Assembly: GCA_038093515.1 (NCBI GenBank)
Contig: JBBPSI010000010.1
Location: forward strand, 62,001 to 126,000
Origin: Butyriboletus loyo
Taxonomy: Eukaryota; Basidiomycota; Agaricomycetes; Boletales; Boletaceae
Length of the DNA: 64,000 nt
Direction of reading: 5' to 3'
The position numbers and the translations under genes were made by a program. How positions within the stretch are numbered: the first letter of the stretch is position 1; each line of letters begins with the position of its first letter. The notes under the pieces are model-generated. The model worked only from the letters and a program-made list of their open reading frames with translations, was not told where the DNA came from and made no database searches. Positions 1 to 11,580 of the stretch are shown piece by piece.

Positions 1-1454
1 AAGGATCTGTTTTCGTCACGCAAAGGGCCCATACATTTCTCAAGGGTATGTGCTACTCGTTACTCTAAGGACCTTTATAACATGGCGTCTGCCGCAGCCA
101 AGCTCGCCAACTCACGATACGGGACACCTGACATCGTCCAGCAGATGAAAGAGATTTTCGACAAGACTACGAAACTGAGGTTCCGCGATGCCGACGATCC
201 ACAATACATCAAGTTCGGTACTGTACGCGACAAAGATCCCCAGTGTGATATTCGCTCTGGTCAGCTCAAGTTGGTTGGGTAAGGAGTTTCTTATATTGAA
301 AGCATAACATTGACCCTTTAGCACTCCTACAGAGAAGATGTTGCAAAGTTCTTTGAACCTTCTGTAACAGCGATCGCCGCTGCCTTCGAGGAGCAGCGAC
401 GAGTAGCAACAAGCTTGCATATCCAAATCAAGGTAAGGTTGTCATTGTCATTGCGCTGTGCACGCAACTTGATGGTATTCCGTAGCATGCATTCCTTGTC
501 GGCGGTTATGCAGCCAGTGATTTCTTATATCGCTGCCTTCAGCAACATCCAGTATTTTCGGAAGTGCACTTATGCAGACCTTCGAGCCACGTGTACGTGT
601 TGTAGCAACGTGATTAAGCCGTGCTCATCACCTTCTCAGTAATAAGGCCGTCGCAGATGGCGCTGTGTCTTCCTACATCGATCCACTCGTCACTTCGCGA
701 ACATCAAAGTACACGTATGGTGTTAAATGTAGCGCATCATACATTCCATCTCTTTCTGATCACCAAGAGAGAGCACACACGCAATTCATTGCTATATCAG
801 GGAAGACGCTGTTACCGAATGCGTTCAAATCAATATTGATGAAGGTTTGCACCGGTCACCGATTCATGTCGGCTCTTCATTTAGCTTAACAGGGCGCTCA
901 AGTTTCGGAGCAGCAAGAATTCCGACAATCGTTTTCCCAAACACGAACCTCACGCTCTAGACTGGCCGAGGTGAGGCAGACCATTTTTGCGTACAGAGGA
1001 GACCTTGTCGATCCCCTCTGGACGGACAAGGAGCCTGGTGAGTCTGGTGACAATGTGGCCAATGCACATCATTGATGAGTGGTCTCGATTGCAAGCACAC
1101 TTCACCGCAATGTGTAGCGTGATCGCTGACACCTCTAAGCTTGTCCGCTCTGTACGCCCGCAACGAGCCCTTGGAGGGGGGGACTATTATTCCCTTCATT
1201 TCGACGTGATTCTGCTCTTTGGCCTCACAGAATTGAAAGCGCAGATAAGCTGGATGCACAAGGTTCGTCTTGTCACTGTGCCGGTATCGAGAAAACTGTG
1301 TTCCTTACGCAGCATCCAGGGTGTGGAGAATAGGTGAGAATAGGCAGCGAGCGCAAATGGTATACTTCGCTGACCCGATGATACGTACAGAAGTCCCGCT
1401 TCGATCGTGTACACCGACCAAATTCAAATCGCTACTACCACTGACCGCTCATGA
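1..1454 (+). CDS. Hsp70/actin-like ATPase family protein, copy 1 (5' end outside window)
   Basis: This is the C-terminal half of a divergent Hsp70-like protein (relatives of human HSPA12A, a family expanded in mushroom-forming fungi); no substrate can be named. The window opens inside the exon that reads KDLFSSRKGP and is joined through short introns to exons beginning AKLANSRYGTPDIVQQ, EDVAKFFEPSV and HAFLVGGYAASDFLY. The last of these is the adenosine-binding motif of the Hsp70/actin ATPase fold. The final coding exons give ISWMHK, GVEN and a tail ending TTTDRS before TGA at 1452. All visible exons stay open with usable splice signals, so the gene looks intact. It is close to copy 2 (2,423-4,867) in exon order, intron positions and most residues. 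The nucleotide-binding phosphate-1 motif lies off the window and cannot be checked. Confidence 0.85.
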
Positions 1455-2422
1455 GCATTGTGTTTTCCTCTCCTTGTACTACCTACCACAACATCGTTTG
1501 CGTTGTCTATTTCAGCACAGATATATATCACGCTATCCCTGTAAGCCCGCTTACTTGCATCCCTATCTGCTCCGTTGTATGCTCCGTTGTATGCCACTAC
1601 GCCAGACTGATGATTGGCATCCTGTTGTCGTACCGTATATACCAGACCACAGATACGATACAACATCTCTTCTCCTTCTCTCTCTTTCTCAATACATTGC
1701 TCGGTTCACGTTCTGTTTCGTCCGTTAGTGTTGCTGTCCACCTAGACAGCTCACAATCCCTCTGTGAGTGTTGTATTACAAATGTCAGCATCTGTGTTAC
1801 CGCCAAGGGCACTCATGAATAGAAATGTGAATAATTGTATTCTGGGAGTCGGGCCCGGAGGATGTATCTATCTACAGGAATCAGGTTTTTGTTGGCTGGA
1901 CCATATTGTGGCAGTGTTATACTCGCTTGCAAGACTCTCAGTTCTGATTGTGCGGCTACGCGATTGATTTGAATGTGTATCTTTGTATTCGTATTGATTG
2001 CTTCTTGTGCCCGGGCCAGTCTGTGTATCGCAGTGGATTTTAGTGATATGAGAATTCGACCCCGATCGATTGGTCCCCTCTTTACAACTGTGACCACCAC
2101 TATGCGTCACTGTGGGCACACGCTCAGCTTGCTGGAGCTGACAGAAGATAAAGATACCAGCGGTGCGTGATGGTGAATGTGCTAAATGGCAGTGGGATCT
2201 TCGACCATCCAGTTAAGGTGTTCCTCATGTTACATCAAGCCCCCTTGCACTCCGGGTCGTTCACCTGCTGCTGTGGCTGCGACTATCGATTGCATTCTCA
2301 GCCTGTCCGTTGACGCATGGTAGCCACGGTTCCCGTCTCGTGTTCGTCTGGGGTGACTTTGGTTTCGAGGGTACTTTCGCCTCCCAACTTTTTCAACTCG
2401 TACAACGACCTGCGCTCACAAC
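1455..2422. other. intergenic spacer between Hsp70-like copies 1 and 2
   Basis: No reading frame here has convincing coding character. The last 100 bases or so upstream of copy 2 are also found upstream of the inverted pseudogene at 21,232, including a TGTTCGTCTG-containing stretch and a CTCCCAACTTT-like stretch. That shared leader suggests promoter or 5' UTR sequence. Confidence 0.5.
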
Positions 2423-4867
2423 ATGCCTTCCCGCGAGCCCTACCGTGGCCTCTCTCGCAAGCTAGTGCTTGCTTTCGACGTTGGTACGACATACAGCGGG
2501 GTCTCGTACTGCATACTCGATCCTGGGGAGGTTCCAAAGATTCTTGGAGTTTCGAGGTAAGCGCAACTCTGTGCAGACAGAAGTGGGGGGCGCTGATGCG
2601 TAGCTCATTCAGGTATCCTGCCCAAGAGCACGTCGGAGGCGATAACAAGATACCGTCCATCTTGTACTATGACCGTCAAGGTACTGCGAGAGCCGTCGGC
2701 GCCGAGGCGCTGCAGCAGCACATCATCGATCAAGCAGAAGAAGAGGGTTGGGACAAGCTCGAATGGTGAGATTGGTGATGAGACAACACTTTGTCGTTCC
2801 ATTGTTTACAGAGACACTTTCAGGTGGAAGCTTCACTTGCGAGCAAAGCACTTGGCATCGTCTCACATTACAGACGAGGACATCCCACCCCTTCCTGAGG
2901 GTAAAAGTGCCGTCCAGGTCCTCGGAGATTTTATGCGATATCTCTTCAGCTGCACCCGCAACTACATCATCGAGTCTCATGCTAGTGGCTCTTCCATGTG
3001 GAGGTCTATGGAGAACAACATTGAGTTCATCCTGACTCATCCGAATGGATGGGAAGGGTTACAGCAACAACAGATTCGCCGAGCCGCTGTAATTGCAGGG
3101 CTGGTACCCAGCGGAGACGAGCATGCAGATCGAATTCATTTACTGACGGAGGGGGAAGCCAGCCTTAATTTCTGCGTCACCCACGTGTTGGCCTCGGACT
3201 CGCTCTCCAACCTCCTTATTGTTAGTTCCGACGAGCCTGAGGAGGAGGTCGAGGAGGAGGAGGAACATCAGGGCATCGTCATCATCGATGCTGGAGGCGG
3301 TACTATCGACTTGAGCGCCTACTCCGTCAAACTATCTCCTCCCAGAGAATTCAAGGAGATTGCACCTGCAGAATGTGACAGCCTTCCGTGACGGATTCAA
3401 GTTTTTTTGTCTGATACATTGTTCCCATAGGTCGTCTCCAAGGATCTGTTTTCGTCACGCAAAGGGCCCACACATTTCTCAAGGGTATGTGCTACTTGGT
3501 ATTCCAAGGACCTTTATAACATGGCATCTGCCGTAGCCAAGCTCGCCAATTCACGATTCGGGACACCTGACATTGTCCAGCAGATGAAAGAGATTTTCGA
3601 CAAGACTACGAAACTGAGGTTCCGCGATGCGAACGATCCACAATACATCAAGTTCGGTACTGTACGCGACAAAGATCCCCAGTATGATATTCGCTCTGGT
3701 CAGCTCAAGTTGGCCGGGTAAGGAGTTTCTTGTATTGAAAGCATAACGTTGGCGTTTTAATACTCGTACAGAGAAGACGTTGCAAAATTCTTTGAACCCT
3801 CTGTAGCGGCGATCGCCGATGCATTCGAGGAGCAGCGGCGGGCGGCGGCGAGGTTGCATATCCAAATCAAGGTGAGGTCGACATTGATATTGCGCTGTAC
3901 GCGCGGCTTGATGATGCTCTGTAGCATGCTTTCCTGGTTGGCGGTTACGCCGCCAGTGATTTCCTATATCGTCGTCTTCAGCAACATCCAGTATTCTCGG
4001 AAGTGCACTTATGCAGACCTTCGAGTCAAGGGTACGTGTCGTAGCGACGTAATTGGGTCGTGCTCATCACCTCTTTCAGTAACAAGGCCGTCGCAGATGG
4101 CGCTGTATCTTCCTACATTGATCCACTCGTCACTTCGCGAACATCGAGGTACACGTATGGTATAGAATGCGTTACGCCATATGTTCCGTCTCTTCCCGAT
4201 CACAGAAAGAGAGCACACACACTAGTTGCCGTACCATCGGGGATGATGGTGATTCCAAACGCGTTCCAATCAATACTGACAAAGGTCTGTACTGGTTACT
4301 TACTCGTGTCAACTCTACATTTAGTTTACCGTAGGGAGTTCAAGTTTCGGAACAGCAAGAATTCCGTCAATCGTTTGTCTTAGAGAAAGCCTCGCGCTCT
4401 GGATTCACTGATGTGAAGGAGACTATCCTCGCGTACAATGGAGGCCCCGACGATCCCCATTGGGTGGATGAAGAAGCCGGTAAGTCTGGTGACAAACTGG
4501 CGAATGTACATCACTGACGAATGGTCTTGAATGGAAGCACACTTCATCACAATGTGTAACGTGATCGCTGACACCTCCAAGGTTGCCGAATCCCTGCATC
4601 CACAACGAACATCTGGAGGACAGGACTATTATTATTCCCTTGATGTCGATGTGATCCTACTCTTTGGCCTCACCGAGTTGAAAGCGCAGATAAGCTGGAT
4701 CCACGAGGTTCGTCTTGTCATTACGCCGGTGTCGAGCAAACTGTGTCACTCACATAGCGCCCAGGGTGTGGAGAAGAGGTACGACCCATGTAGCGGAGTT
4801 GGATGACGCATTCTGCTAACTTGAAAACACCAACAGAAGTCCCGCTTCAGTCGTGTACGACGACTAG
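2423..4867 (+). CDS. Hsp70/actin-like ATPase family protein, copy 2
   Basis: Complete Hsp70-like ATPase of the HSPA12A type. The start ATG at 2423 begins MPSREPYRGL and is followed by the phosphate-1 motif AFDVGTTYSGVSY. Exon 2 reads YPAQEHVGGDNKIPSILYYD. Exon 3 (from about 2832) holds WKLHLRAK, an acidic insert of about a dozen Glu/Asp and the phosphate-2 motif IVIIDAGGGTIDLSAY. Later exons give KLANSRFGTPD, the adenosine motif FLVGGYAASDF, and the tail LFGLTELKAQISW ending at TAG 4865. About ten introns of 45-65 nt are needed. The substrate-binding part is not of the classical DnaK type, as is usual for this family. The neighbours are copies 1 and 3 in the same orientation, so this is a tandem array. 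A function in general protein folding is not assured; ATP binding is the only activity the sequence supports. Confidence 0.9.
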
Positions 4868-6457
4868 TTAGTATCGTCTACTGCTGTCGAATATTGTGAT
4901 GTCCTCTCCTTGTATTCACGACTGGCCACGAAATCTCTTCTTGTTTGAATATTTCGATATGGGTTTGAGCTTGGTTTGAGCTGTTGCGGCCGCCTCGGAG
5001 GCAAGATGAAGCTGCCTGACTCAGTATCAATGGTTCCATCTGCGCTCCACGGTGACCAAGGAGACAAGTGCCACCTTTTTGGCGGTCTGGTGATCAGCCC
5101 GTCGACTCCGAGGCTATATTAAATATTTCAATGTGGGTGTCTGGGCGAGTTCCTTCATCAATGAATGTTGCAGCCATGAGGCAAGGCGAAGCTGTCTGTG
5201 TGGCACTGGGCAATAGCTTCATCCCACATCAAGTTGAAGACGGAGTCCAAGCCTCGACTTGATTCATGGCGAACGGAGCAAACGTGGAAAGCCGTACATC
5301 GAATGTATGCCTTACGCGCACGAATGAACGGCGGATGAATCCTCACTAGCGGGGATTCGCTGAGCCGTACGACGCATCAGACTGTACCCGGCATTGAACG
5401 AAAAAAAAGTCAGGGCAAGTGTTGGTAGGCATCTGATCAATCCAGTTGGACTAACAGTCTCGAATCTCGATCAGCGTGCTATTTCCCTGCAACGGGCGCG
5501 GGGTTCTCGCTGCTGCCAGTGGCGGCGCGTCCTGAATCGTCTTATCAACTACTGCATCGTATATTATGGCGTCGTCTGGAGTCAAGGTTCAGTTTCGTAG
5601 CAGTCTAACGATTACCAGCTTGCAGGTGCTGCGATAGGGGAGGTATAGCGTTTCGCGGTGGTTATTTACTGATGCATTCAATCACACATCAAAGAAGGGT
5701 CTTGTCGTCTGGTAGACTGGTATGCATGTCCATCCCTTCACAAATGCGAACCCGTGCTTAGCGACAGGACCCCTATCGATTGTCGCACAGGGAAAGTCTG
5801 CCCTCAGCCCATGCGTCAAACAGGAGTGTATCGAAAGCCTCAAATTCGACACAATCCCGTGATCCTGATTACCAAGGCGCAGAATAGTCGGTTATGTGTA
5901 TTAATGCTTGTTAGACGTCATACGCTAACTTGTGCGATCACTCAAGTAGGGTGTTGGGCACGAGTATGCCATGGCCTGGCCATTTGGGGCTGGAGTTGTA
6001 CGACGAAGACACATTGCACATTGCACGATAAACTTTCTTAGCATAGCGCCAATCACGCCACATCCACAGTGCTATGTGACACGATAAAATCGTTCCTAGG
6101 CAAGTGGTGATCCGTTTATTTGGGTCTGTGTGAGTCCTCGAAGAAACTGGCAAGATCCACATTGATCTCCGCTCCATGTGTAGGCGCAATCAGGGGCAGC
6201 AGGCGTAAAAGCAAGCCCATCACTGCGTGACGGAAACCGCATGGAGCGGACATGGGCTAGATCCGATCGGCAATTGTCTGTCCGCCGCGCCTTATCCTGC
6301 CACGACGCAAGGTGTTGGGAATGGTCTACAGAGGCAATAGGTGCACCTGGCGGCAACATTGAATCACCCCTCTTTCTTATACGCTTCAACCCGGGCCAAA
6401 TCGTGTATTACCCTTCCTAACACATAGACGAACAAGCCTTCGACACCCCATTGAAGA
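4868..6457. other. intergenic spacer between Hsp70-like copies 2 and 3
   Basis: No gene is supported. The stretch just after copy 2 still resembles the one after copy 1 (both contain GTCCTCTCCTTGTA or a close variant), so the array unit includes 3' flank. Two weakly similar segments near 4,940-5,060 and 5,110-5,240 share AATATTTC, GATGAAGCTG-like and GAGGCAAG words and may be an old short tandem duplication. Confidence 0.4.
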
Positions 6458-8844
6458 ATGCCAGAACGACAACCATACCAAGGATCCGCTCGAAAGCTGG
6501 TTTTGGCTTTTGATGTAGGCACCACGTATAGCGGTGTTTCATACAGCATACTTGACCCAGGCGAACCACCCGTCATCTGCCCTGTTACACGGTGAGCGCT
6601 AACGCTATTCTCAGCGTACTCATTACATTCATCATGCGGAAAGCTTTCCTGCTACAGAGCATGTTGGCGGAAACTCCAAGATACCGACCATCGTGTATTA
6701 CGACCTGGAAGGCGTTCCTCGTGCGTTCGGTGGTGAAGCCCTCCAGGAGAGCATAATCGAGACAGCAGAAGACGAAGAATGGGTCATGGTGGAGTGGTGA
6801 GAGTCCTCGTCTGTTAACGCAACTCACCGTCCACTAAAGTACTGGACACTAGGTGGAAACTCCATCTCAGACCTAAGAACATGGCGTCCAGTCACGTTAG
6901 CGATGAAGATCTCCCCCCGCTTCCTTCGAATAGGACCGCCATACAAATCCTAGGTGACTTCATGGAGTATCTCTTCCGATGTACAAAGACCTATATTCAA
7001 GAATCCCATACAAGCGGGCGTGAGATGTGGGCATCATTCGAGGACAATATTGATTTCGTTCTCAGTCACCCGAACGGATGGGAAGGTCCACAGCAAGCCC
7101 AGATACGACAGGCAGCAGTCCTTGCAGGGTTGGTTCCCGATTCTCCTGAAGGACAAGCTCGGATCCAGCTAGTTACCGAAGGCGAAGCGAGTCTGCACTT
7201 CTGCCTGAGTAGTGAGAAGACAATTGGTTCATTCAAGGTAGTGTGCGAGCTTGCGTTCGATAAGTGTAGCTGAAATATCTTCTCAGGAAGACCAAGGTGT
7301 GATGGTTATCGATGCAGGTGGCGGAACCATCGATGTCAGCTCGTACTACATGACAGCATCTCCCGCCACGTTCCAAGAGATCGCTCCCGTAGAATGTAAG
7401 GAAGGACTAAACTCGAATTGGATCACCTGTACTAATGAATCGGGTCGAAGGCCGCTTGCAAGGCGCAGTCTTCGTCACTAGACGCGCTCAACAGTTCCTC
7501 ACAGGTAAGGTAGGAGCCAGGGATACGTTTGAATGACCTCACAATCGTATTAGTGAAATTGGCGGGTTCCAAATATGGGACCCCGGAGGACATCGCTCAA
7601 ATGAGGAACGAGTTCGACAAGACGACGAAGCTCCGTTTCAACAATCCTGCTGACCCATCTTACATCCGCTTCGGAACCGTGAAGGACCGCGACCTCGCGT
7701 TCAATATCAAATCCGGGCAGCTCAAAATCGCGGGGTAAGTGGCACTTTGTTAAATCCGATCTCTCCTGTTTACCAACGAGGCACGCAACCCAGAGCCGAT
7801 GTCGCGACCCTTTTCGAACCTTCTGTAGCAGCGATTATTGCAGCCGTGGAAAGTCAACGAAGGCTGGCGACCAAACCCATCAATGTATGTCTACTCTAGA
7901 TCGTCACACAAGGGGACTAACGGTTGCCAGTCCATCTTCCTCGTTGGGGGTTTCGCCGCCAGCGATTGGCTCTTTTCGAAACTGCAAGAGTATATCAAAC
8001 CGTTGAACCTCAATTTCTGTCGTCCCGACAGTCACACGTAAGTGACATTCGAGATCGACTTGGCTACGTTCATATATACTGTAAATCTTCCAGGAATAAA
8101 GCAGTCGCCGATGGGGGTCTCGCGTTTTACCTCGACCACAGGGTTTCGGCACGTCTTGCCAAATTTACGTATGGCACTCGATGTGCCATAGAGTTCAACA
8201 AGAATGACGAGCAACATAAACGTCGGGCTGCGTCGGCGGTTCCACGTCCATCGGGGCGCATGGTCCTTCCAAACGCGTTCAGCGCTATATTGCACAAGGT
8301 ATGTGGCTTGTAGCTTGTAGTTGATCAAGACTGACGTAGAAAGGAAGGGAACAACGGTGTCGGAGACAAAGGAGTTCCGAAAGGACTTCATCACAGAATG
8401 CGCGGAGAGGACCTCCTGCGATACGATCGCTACGGAAGTCGTCTGCTACCGCGGCAATGCAGGTAATCCTCGTTGGACGGATTCAGAACCGGGTAGGTAG
8501 ATGTGTTATGAGGTTGACAATGATCGTCAGGGTCGATACTGACTCTGTTATTAAAACCTTTACAGGGATGTTCTCCAACCTGTGTACCGTTCACGCGGAT
8601 ACATCCAAAGTATCCAAGACACTCAGTCCCCGACGCGGTTTCGCGGGGCTACAGTTCTACAGGCAGCAATTCAGTATCGTGTTGATGTTTGGATTGACCG
8701 AGTTACAAGCGCAGATCAGCTGGATGGAGAATGGCGAGGAAAAGAGGTGGGATTTTCTCCAGCTTTGATTAGTCCAGCTACTGATGAACGGTCGAAAGGG
8801 GTCCTGCGACTGTCGTGTTTGATCAGATTGTAGAGGAGATCTAA
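6458..8844 (+). CDS. Hsp70/actin-like ATPase family protein, copy 3 (divergent)
   Basis: Third complete member of the array. It starts at ATG 6458 (MPERQPYQGSARKLVLAFD) with the phosphate-1 motif FDVGTTYSGVSYS. Exon 2 reads FPATEHVGGNSKIPTIVYYD and exon 3 WKLHLRPKNMASSHVSDED. The phosphate-2 motif VMVIDAGGGTIDVSSYY starts a separate exon after an extra intron at 7240-7288; in copy 2 that site is occupied by the acidic insert. Later exons carry KLAGSKYGTPEDIAQM and the adenosine motif FLVGGFAASDWLFSKL. The last exon ends ATVVFDQIVEEI before TAA at 8842. Protein identity to copies 1 and 2 is clearly lower than theirs to each other, so it is the older branch of the array. Splice sites are ordinary and no lesion is seen. 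Confidence 0.9.
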
Positions 8845-10163
8845 GGTATTCCACAATCATGTCACTCGTAGTCGAACAATGCACTGGAGGAATGGCCAGC
8901 AGAGTCATGGAAATCTCGAATTGCAGACTGTTCTTTTGGGCTGTTTTATGGAGACCATCCTTTTACCTGCTCGGCGAATGCTGCGCAGTATGTCGACGGA
9001 CACAGGAGTCCGTCCAGTGCCATGCTATGAGTCAAATTTGTTGTCATTACTCACGGATGTTTGTGGTTTGGTGATTTCCATCCTGTGACATGAAGCTCCA
9101 GGCAGATCGGGTTAAAGTGAGTGAGTCGCCTCGGCGAGATCCAAACACATGCCTCCTACCGGGCTTCTCTATTGGCTCGACCCTCTGGATCATTCGCTGC
9201 CAGGTTGGTCTAACGATTCGTTGGGGGACAGCATTCCCTAGACGGTTGGAGTCCTCTGGTCTGTGCTAAAGAGTCAGACGAGCGCAAGATAAACTGGGTG
9301 GGGGTGCCGCACAGTGTGGGCCTGCGGCCCCGTATAACGCAGACATCTGGACAGCTGAAACGCGCCGCTCACTTGTCTTCGTCTCAAGACATCCTAAAGG
9401 CACACAATGACATACTGAGGGGTATACTCGGCCAAAAACCCCCACAAGCGCGCGTCATGGCGAGGCTGAGCGACATGATTCGTTCGGGGATGCGGTATGC
9501 GAGTTCTGAAGATACTCAGTTATAACTTGATGTTCCATCGCTAAGATATGAGTGAAATACAGTTGATATGCTCATCATGCATAAACCCTACCGTACTCAC
9601 CTTTATTAAACATAATCTCGCTTGACGGTCATTCAAAGAAACCGTTTTTATGCATTACGAGCACATCAACTGATATTCCCACAACATGCACGATCCTCCG
9701 TCCAGTAACCGAGGCTGAGGATTCTCTCGACACATTGCCGAGTCATTGACAAGGAACCGTGCACAAACGAATCTTGAAGGGCCCCAAGGACCGCGATGGC
9801 GCGATTGTAGAATACTCTTCTAGCTTGCCAAAATCATCCACCCGAGGGAGCCAAGCAAAGGAGCTGTTGTTCAGACTAAGACATGCACCCTATGATGAAG
9901 CTGGTTGGTACCCTCGAGCTACTTCGTGGTCGCTGAGGCTGGTCATGGTGTGAGGTCTCGTTTGTCTTTCAAAGTCGACACTATGCCTGCGACGTTTTAA
10001 TTTTAAACTACTGATAACAACCAGGTTCCTGCGGACCGTGGACCGTGGTAGAGACCTGTCCAACCAGTTTGCAGCTCCTTCCCGTTCGCCTCGTCGTTCC
10101 TCGAATACCCCTCTGTTGTCAGATCTTTTTTTCTTATTCATCGCCGTCTCTCGCTTATCGAAC
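8845..10163. other. intergenic region containing MITE copy A
   Basis: No gene is supported. Short open frames near 9,298 and 9,759 have no signal peptide, domain or splice context. A miniature inverted-repeat element occupies 9,558-9,675 and is listed separately. The stretch just before 10,164 is pyrimidine-rich (for example TTTTTTTCTT), typical of a fungal promoter. Confidence 0.45.
9558..9675 (+). mobile_element. MITE copy A (TACAGTTGATATGCTC inverted ends)
   Basis: A 118-bp non-coding element. The left end TACAGTTGATATGCTCATCA and the right end, which reads on the other strand with the same ATCAGTTGATGTGCTCG-like pattern, are imperfect inverted repeats. The core CTCGCTTGACGGTCATT matches, in reverse complement, the core AATGACCATTAAGCGAG of the better-preserved copy at 58,146-58,242. 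Ends beginning CAGT next to TA suggest a Tc1/mariner-type non-autonomous element, which is an inference. The copy is worn: the right terminus has small insertions. Confidence 0.75.
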
Positions 10164-11531
10164 ATGACTATTTTCAAGATCTTGGTCGGATCATACACCG
10201 ATTCGATCCATACACTCGAGTTTGACTCCGCGCCATCACCACCGACGGCGGCGGGCGCACTGCGCGCACCCACACCCACGCTCAAGCTCGTCTCACAGGT
10301 CACCGTCGGTCACCATCCATCATGGATCGAAGTACACCCATCGGACAGATCGTTGATATTCACCGGCCTCGAACAAGCGGACGGTCAGATCGTCGTGGTC
10401 AAGTACGACGAAAACGGCAAGGGTCAGAAGGTGGACGAGGCAACGTGCTCGAGCGGCGGCGCTGACCCTTGCACGTTGCTCGTTACGGAGCACGAACTCA
10501 TCGTCGGAAACGTAAGTCATCGGATTTTACGCACGTTTACGAAGAGGATCGATTCGTGGACTCGATGTTTCCCCTTTGTTGCTCCTTGTCTCAACTCGTT
10601 TGTCGACCCATTCCATGGGCTATAACTCACTGGGTTTGGGCAACGACTTGATTAACTTAGTACTCTGGCGGTACCTTGGCGACGGTCCCCATCTCCACGA
10701 GTCCACCTTACACTCGCCCTGCTGGATTGTGGAGACTTACGTTGCCGTTCGAGGCTGGAAAGCCAGGTCGCGACCCATCACGACAAGAGGCCTCACATCC
10801 ACACCAAACCGTGTTCAACCCACTCAACACGACGACTGAGAAAGAGCTCCTCATTCCTGATCTGGGTTCCGATAAAGTATGGCAACTCACCAAGGGCTCC
10901 GATGACCGCTGGGCCATCCGGGGCTTCATCAGTGCTGAAACGGGTGATGGACCGAGACACGTCGCGACGCACGGTTAGTACGATCGTGGTAAAACCGTTC
11001 TTCACACGAAGCTGACAGTGACGACAAAGGAGATACGTTGTACGTCCTACTGGAGCTCACCTCCCAACTTGCAGTCTACAAGTTCCATTCCGGTCGACAG
11101 CCTCTGACGCATCTGACCACGTTGTCACCCTCAAAGAGTCTCCGACGCCGAGCAGCATGAAGGCTGCTGAAATATTGATACCGAAACCAAACCGCTCGTT
11201 CCCCACGGCGTATATTTATACCTCCAATCGAGAGGACCCACACCTTGAGGGTGATACGATCGCTATCTTCTCCTTGGAGAAGGGAGAAGAACATCCAGAA
11301 TTAGTGACTGAAGTACGCACAGGGCTACGACACGTTCGTGGGATGGCGTTTGGAGGAGGGGATGATATGTGGCTTATCGTCGGTGGTGTCGGAGGTGAGG
11401 ATAAGAACGTTGGAGATGGGGGCATCAAGATATACGAGCGAGTAGAGGGAGGCAAGGGACTTCGACAAATTGCTGAACTCGACAACGCCGTCGGAAGTAA
11501 GCTCAACGCGACTTCTTTCTTATGGTTATAG
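10164..11531 (+). CDS. lactonase-family beta-propeller protein (6-phosphogluconolactonase/muconate cyclase type), with a frame break
   Basis: This resembles fungal lactonase-family seven-bladed propellers, which hydrolyse or cyclise lactones in the cytosol; the true substrate is unknown. Exon 1 starts at ATG 10164 with MTIFKILVGSYTDSIHTLEF and reads GHHPSWIEVHPSDRSLIFTG. Exon 2 (from about 10,660) has GPRHVATHG and FNPLNTTTEKELLIPDLGSD. Exon 3 gives DTLYVLLELTSQLAVYKF. The C-terminal part reads AAEILIPKPNRSFPTAYIYT, EGDTIAIFSLEKG and HVRGMAFGGGDD, and ends with the family-like tail ATSFLWL at TAG 11529. Between LAVYKF (about 11,085) and AAEILIP (about 11,160) the reading frame changes by one base and no GT-AG intron of normal size can absorb it. 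A single lost base near 11,118-11,128 would explain it. The gene is therefore either a recent pseudogene or carries a sequence error. It converges on the next gene with a gap of only 49 bp. Confidence 0.75.
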
Positions 11532-11580
11532 TTTAGGGTCAACTGCTGCCATTGTAACAGCACATCAAAGTAGAAGCTAC

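Noticed and set aside
4940..5240. Short tandem repeat with AATATTTC and GAGGCAAG words
   Set aside because: Similarity is weak by eye and could be chance; noted only in the spacer entry.
10469..10651. Frames inside the first intron of the lactonase gene
   Set aside because: Lie between good splice signals and show no homology.
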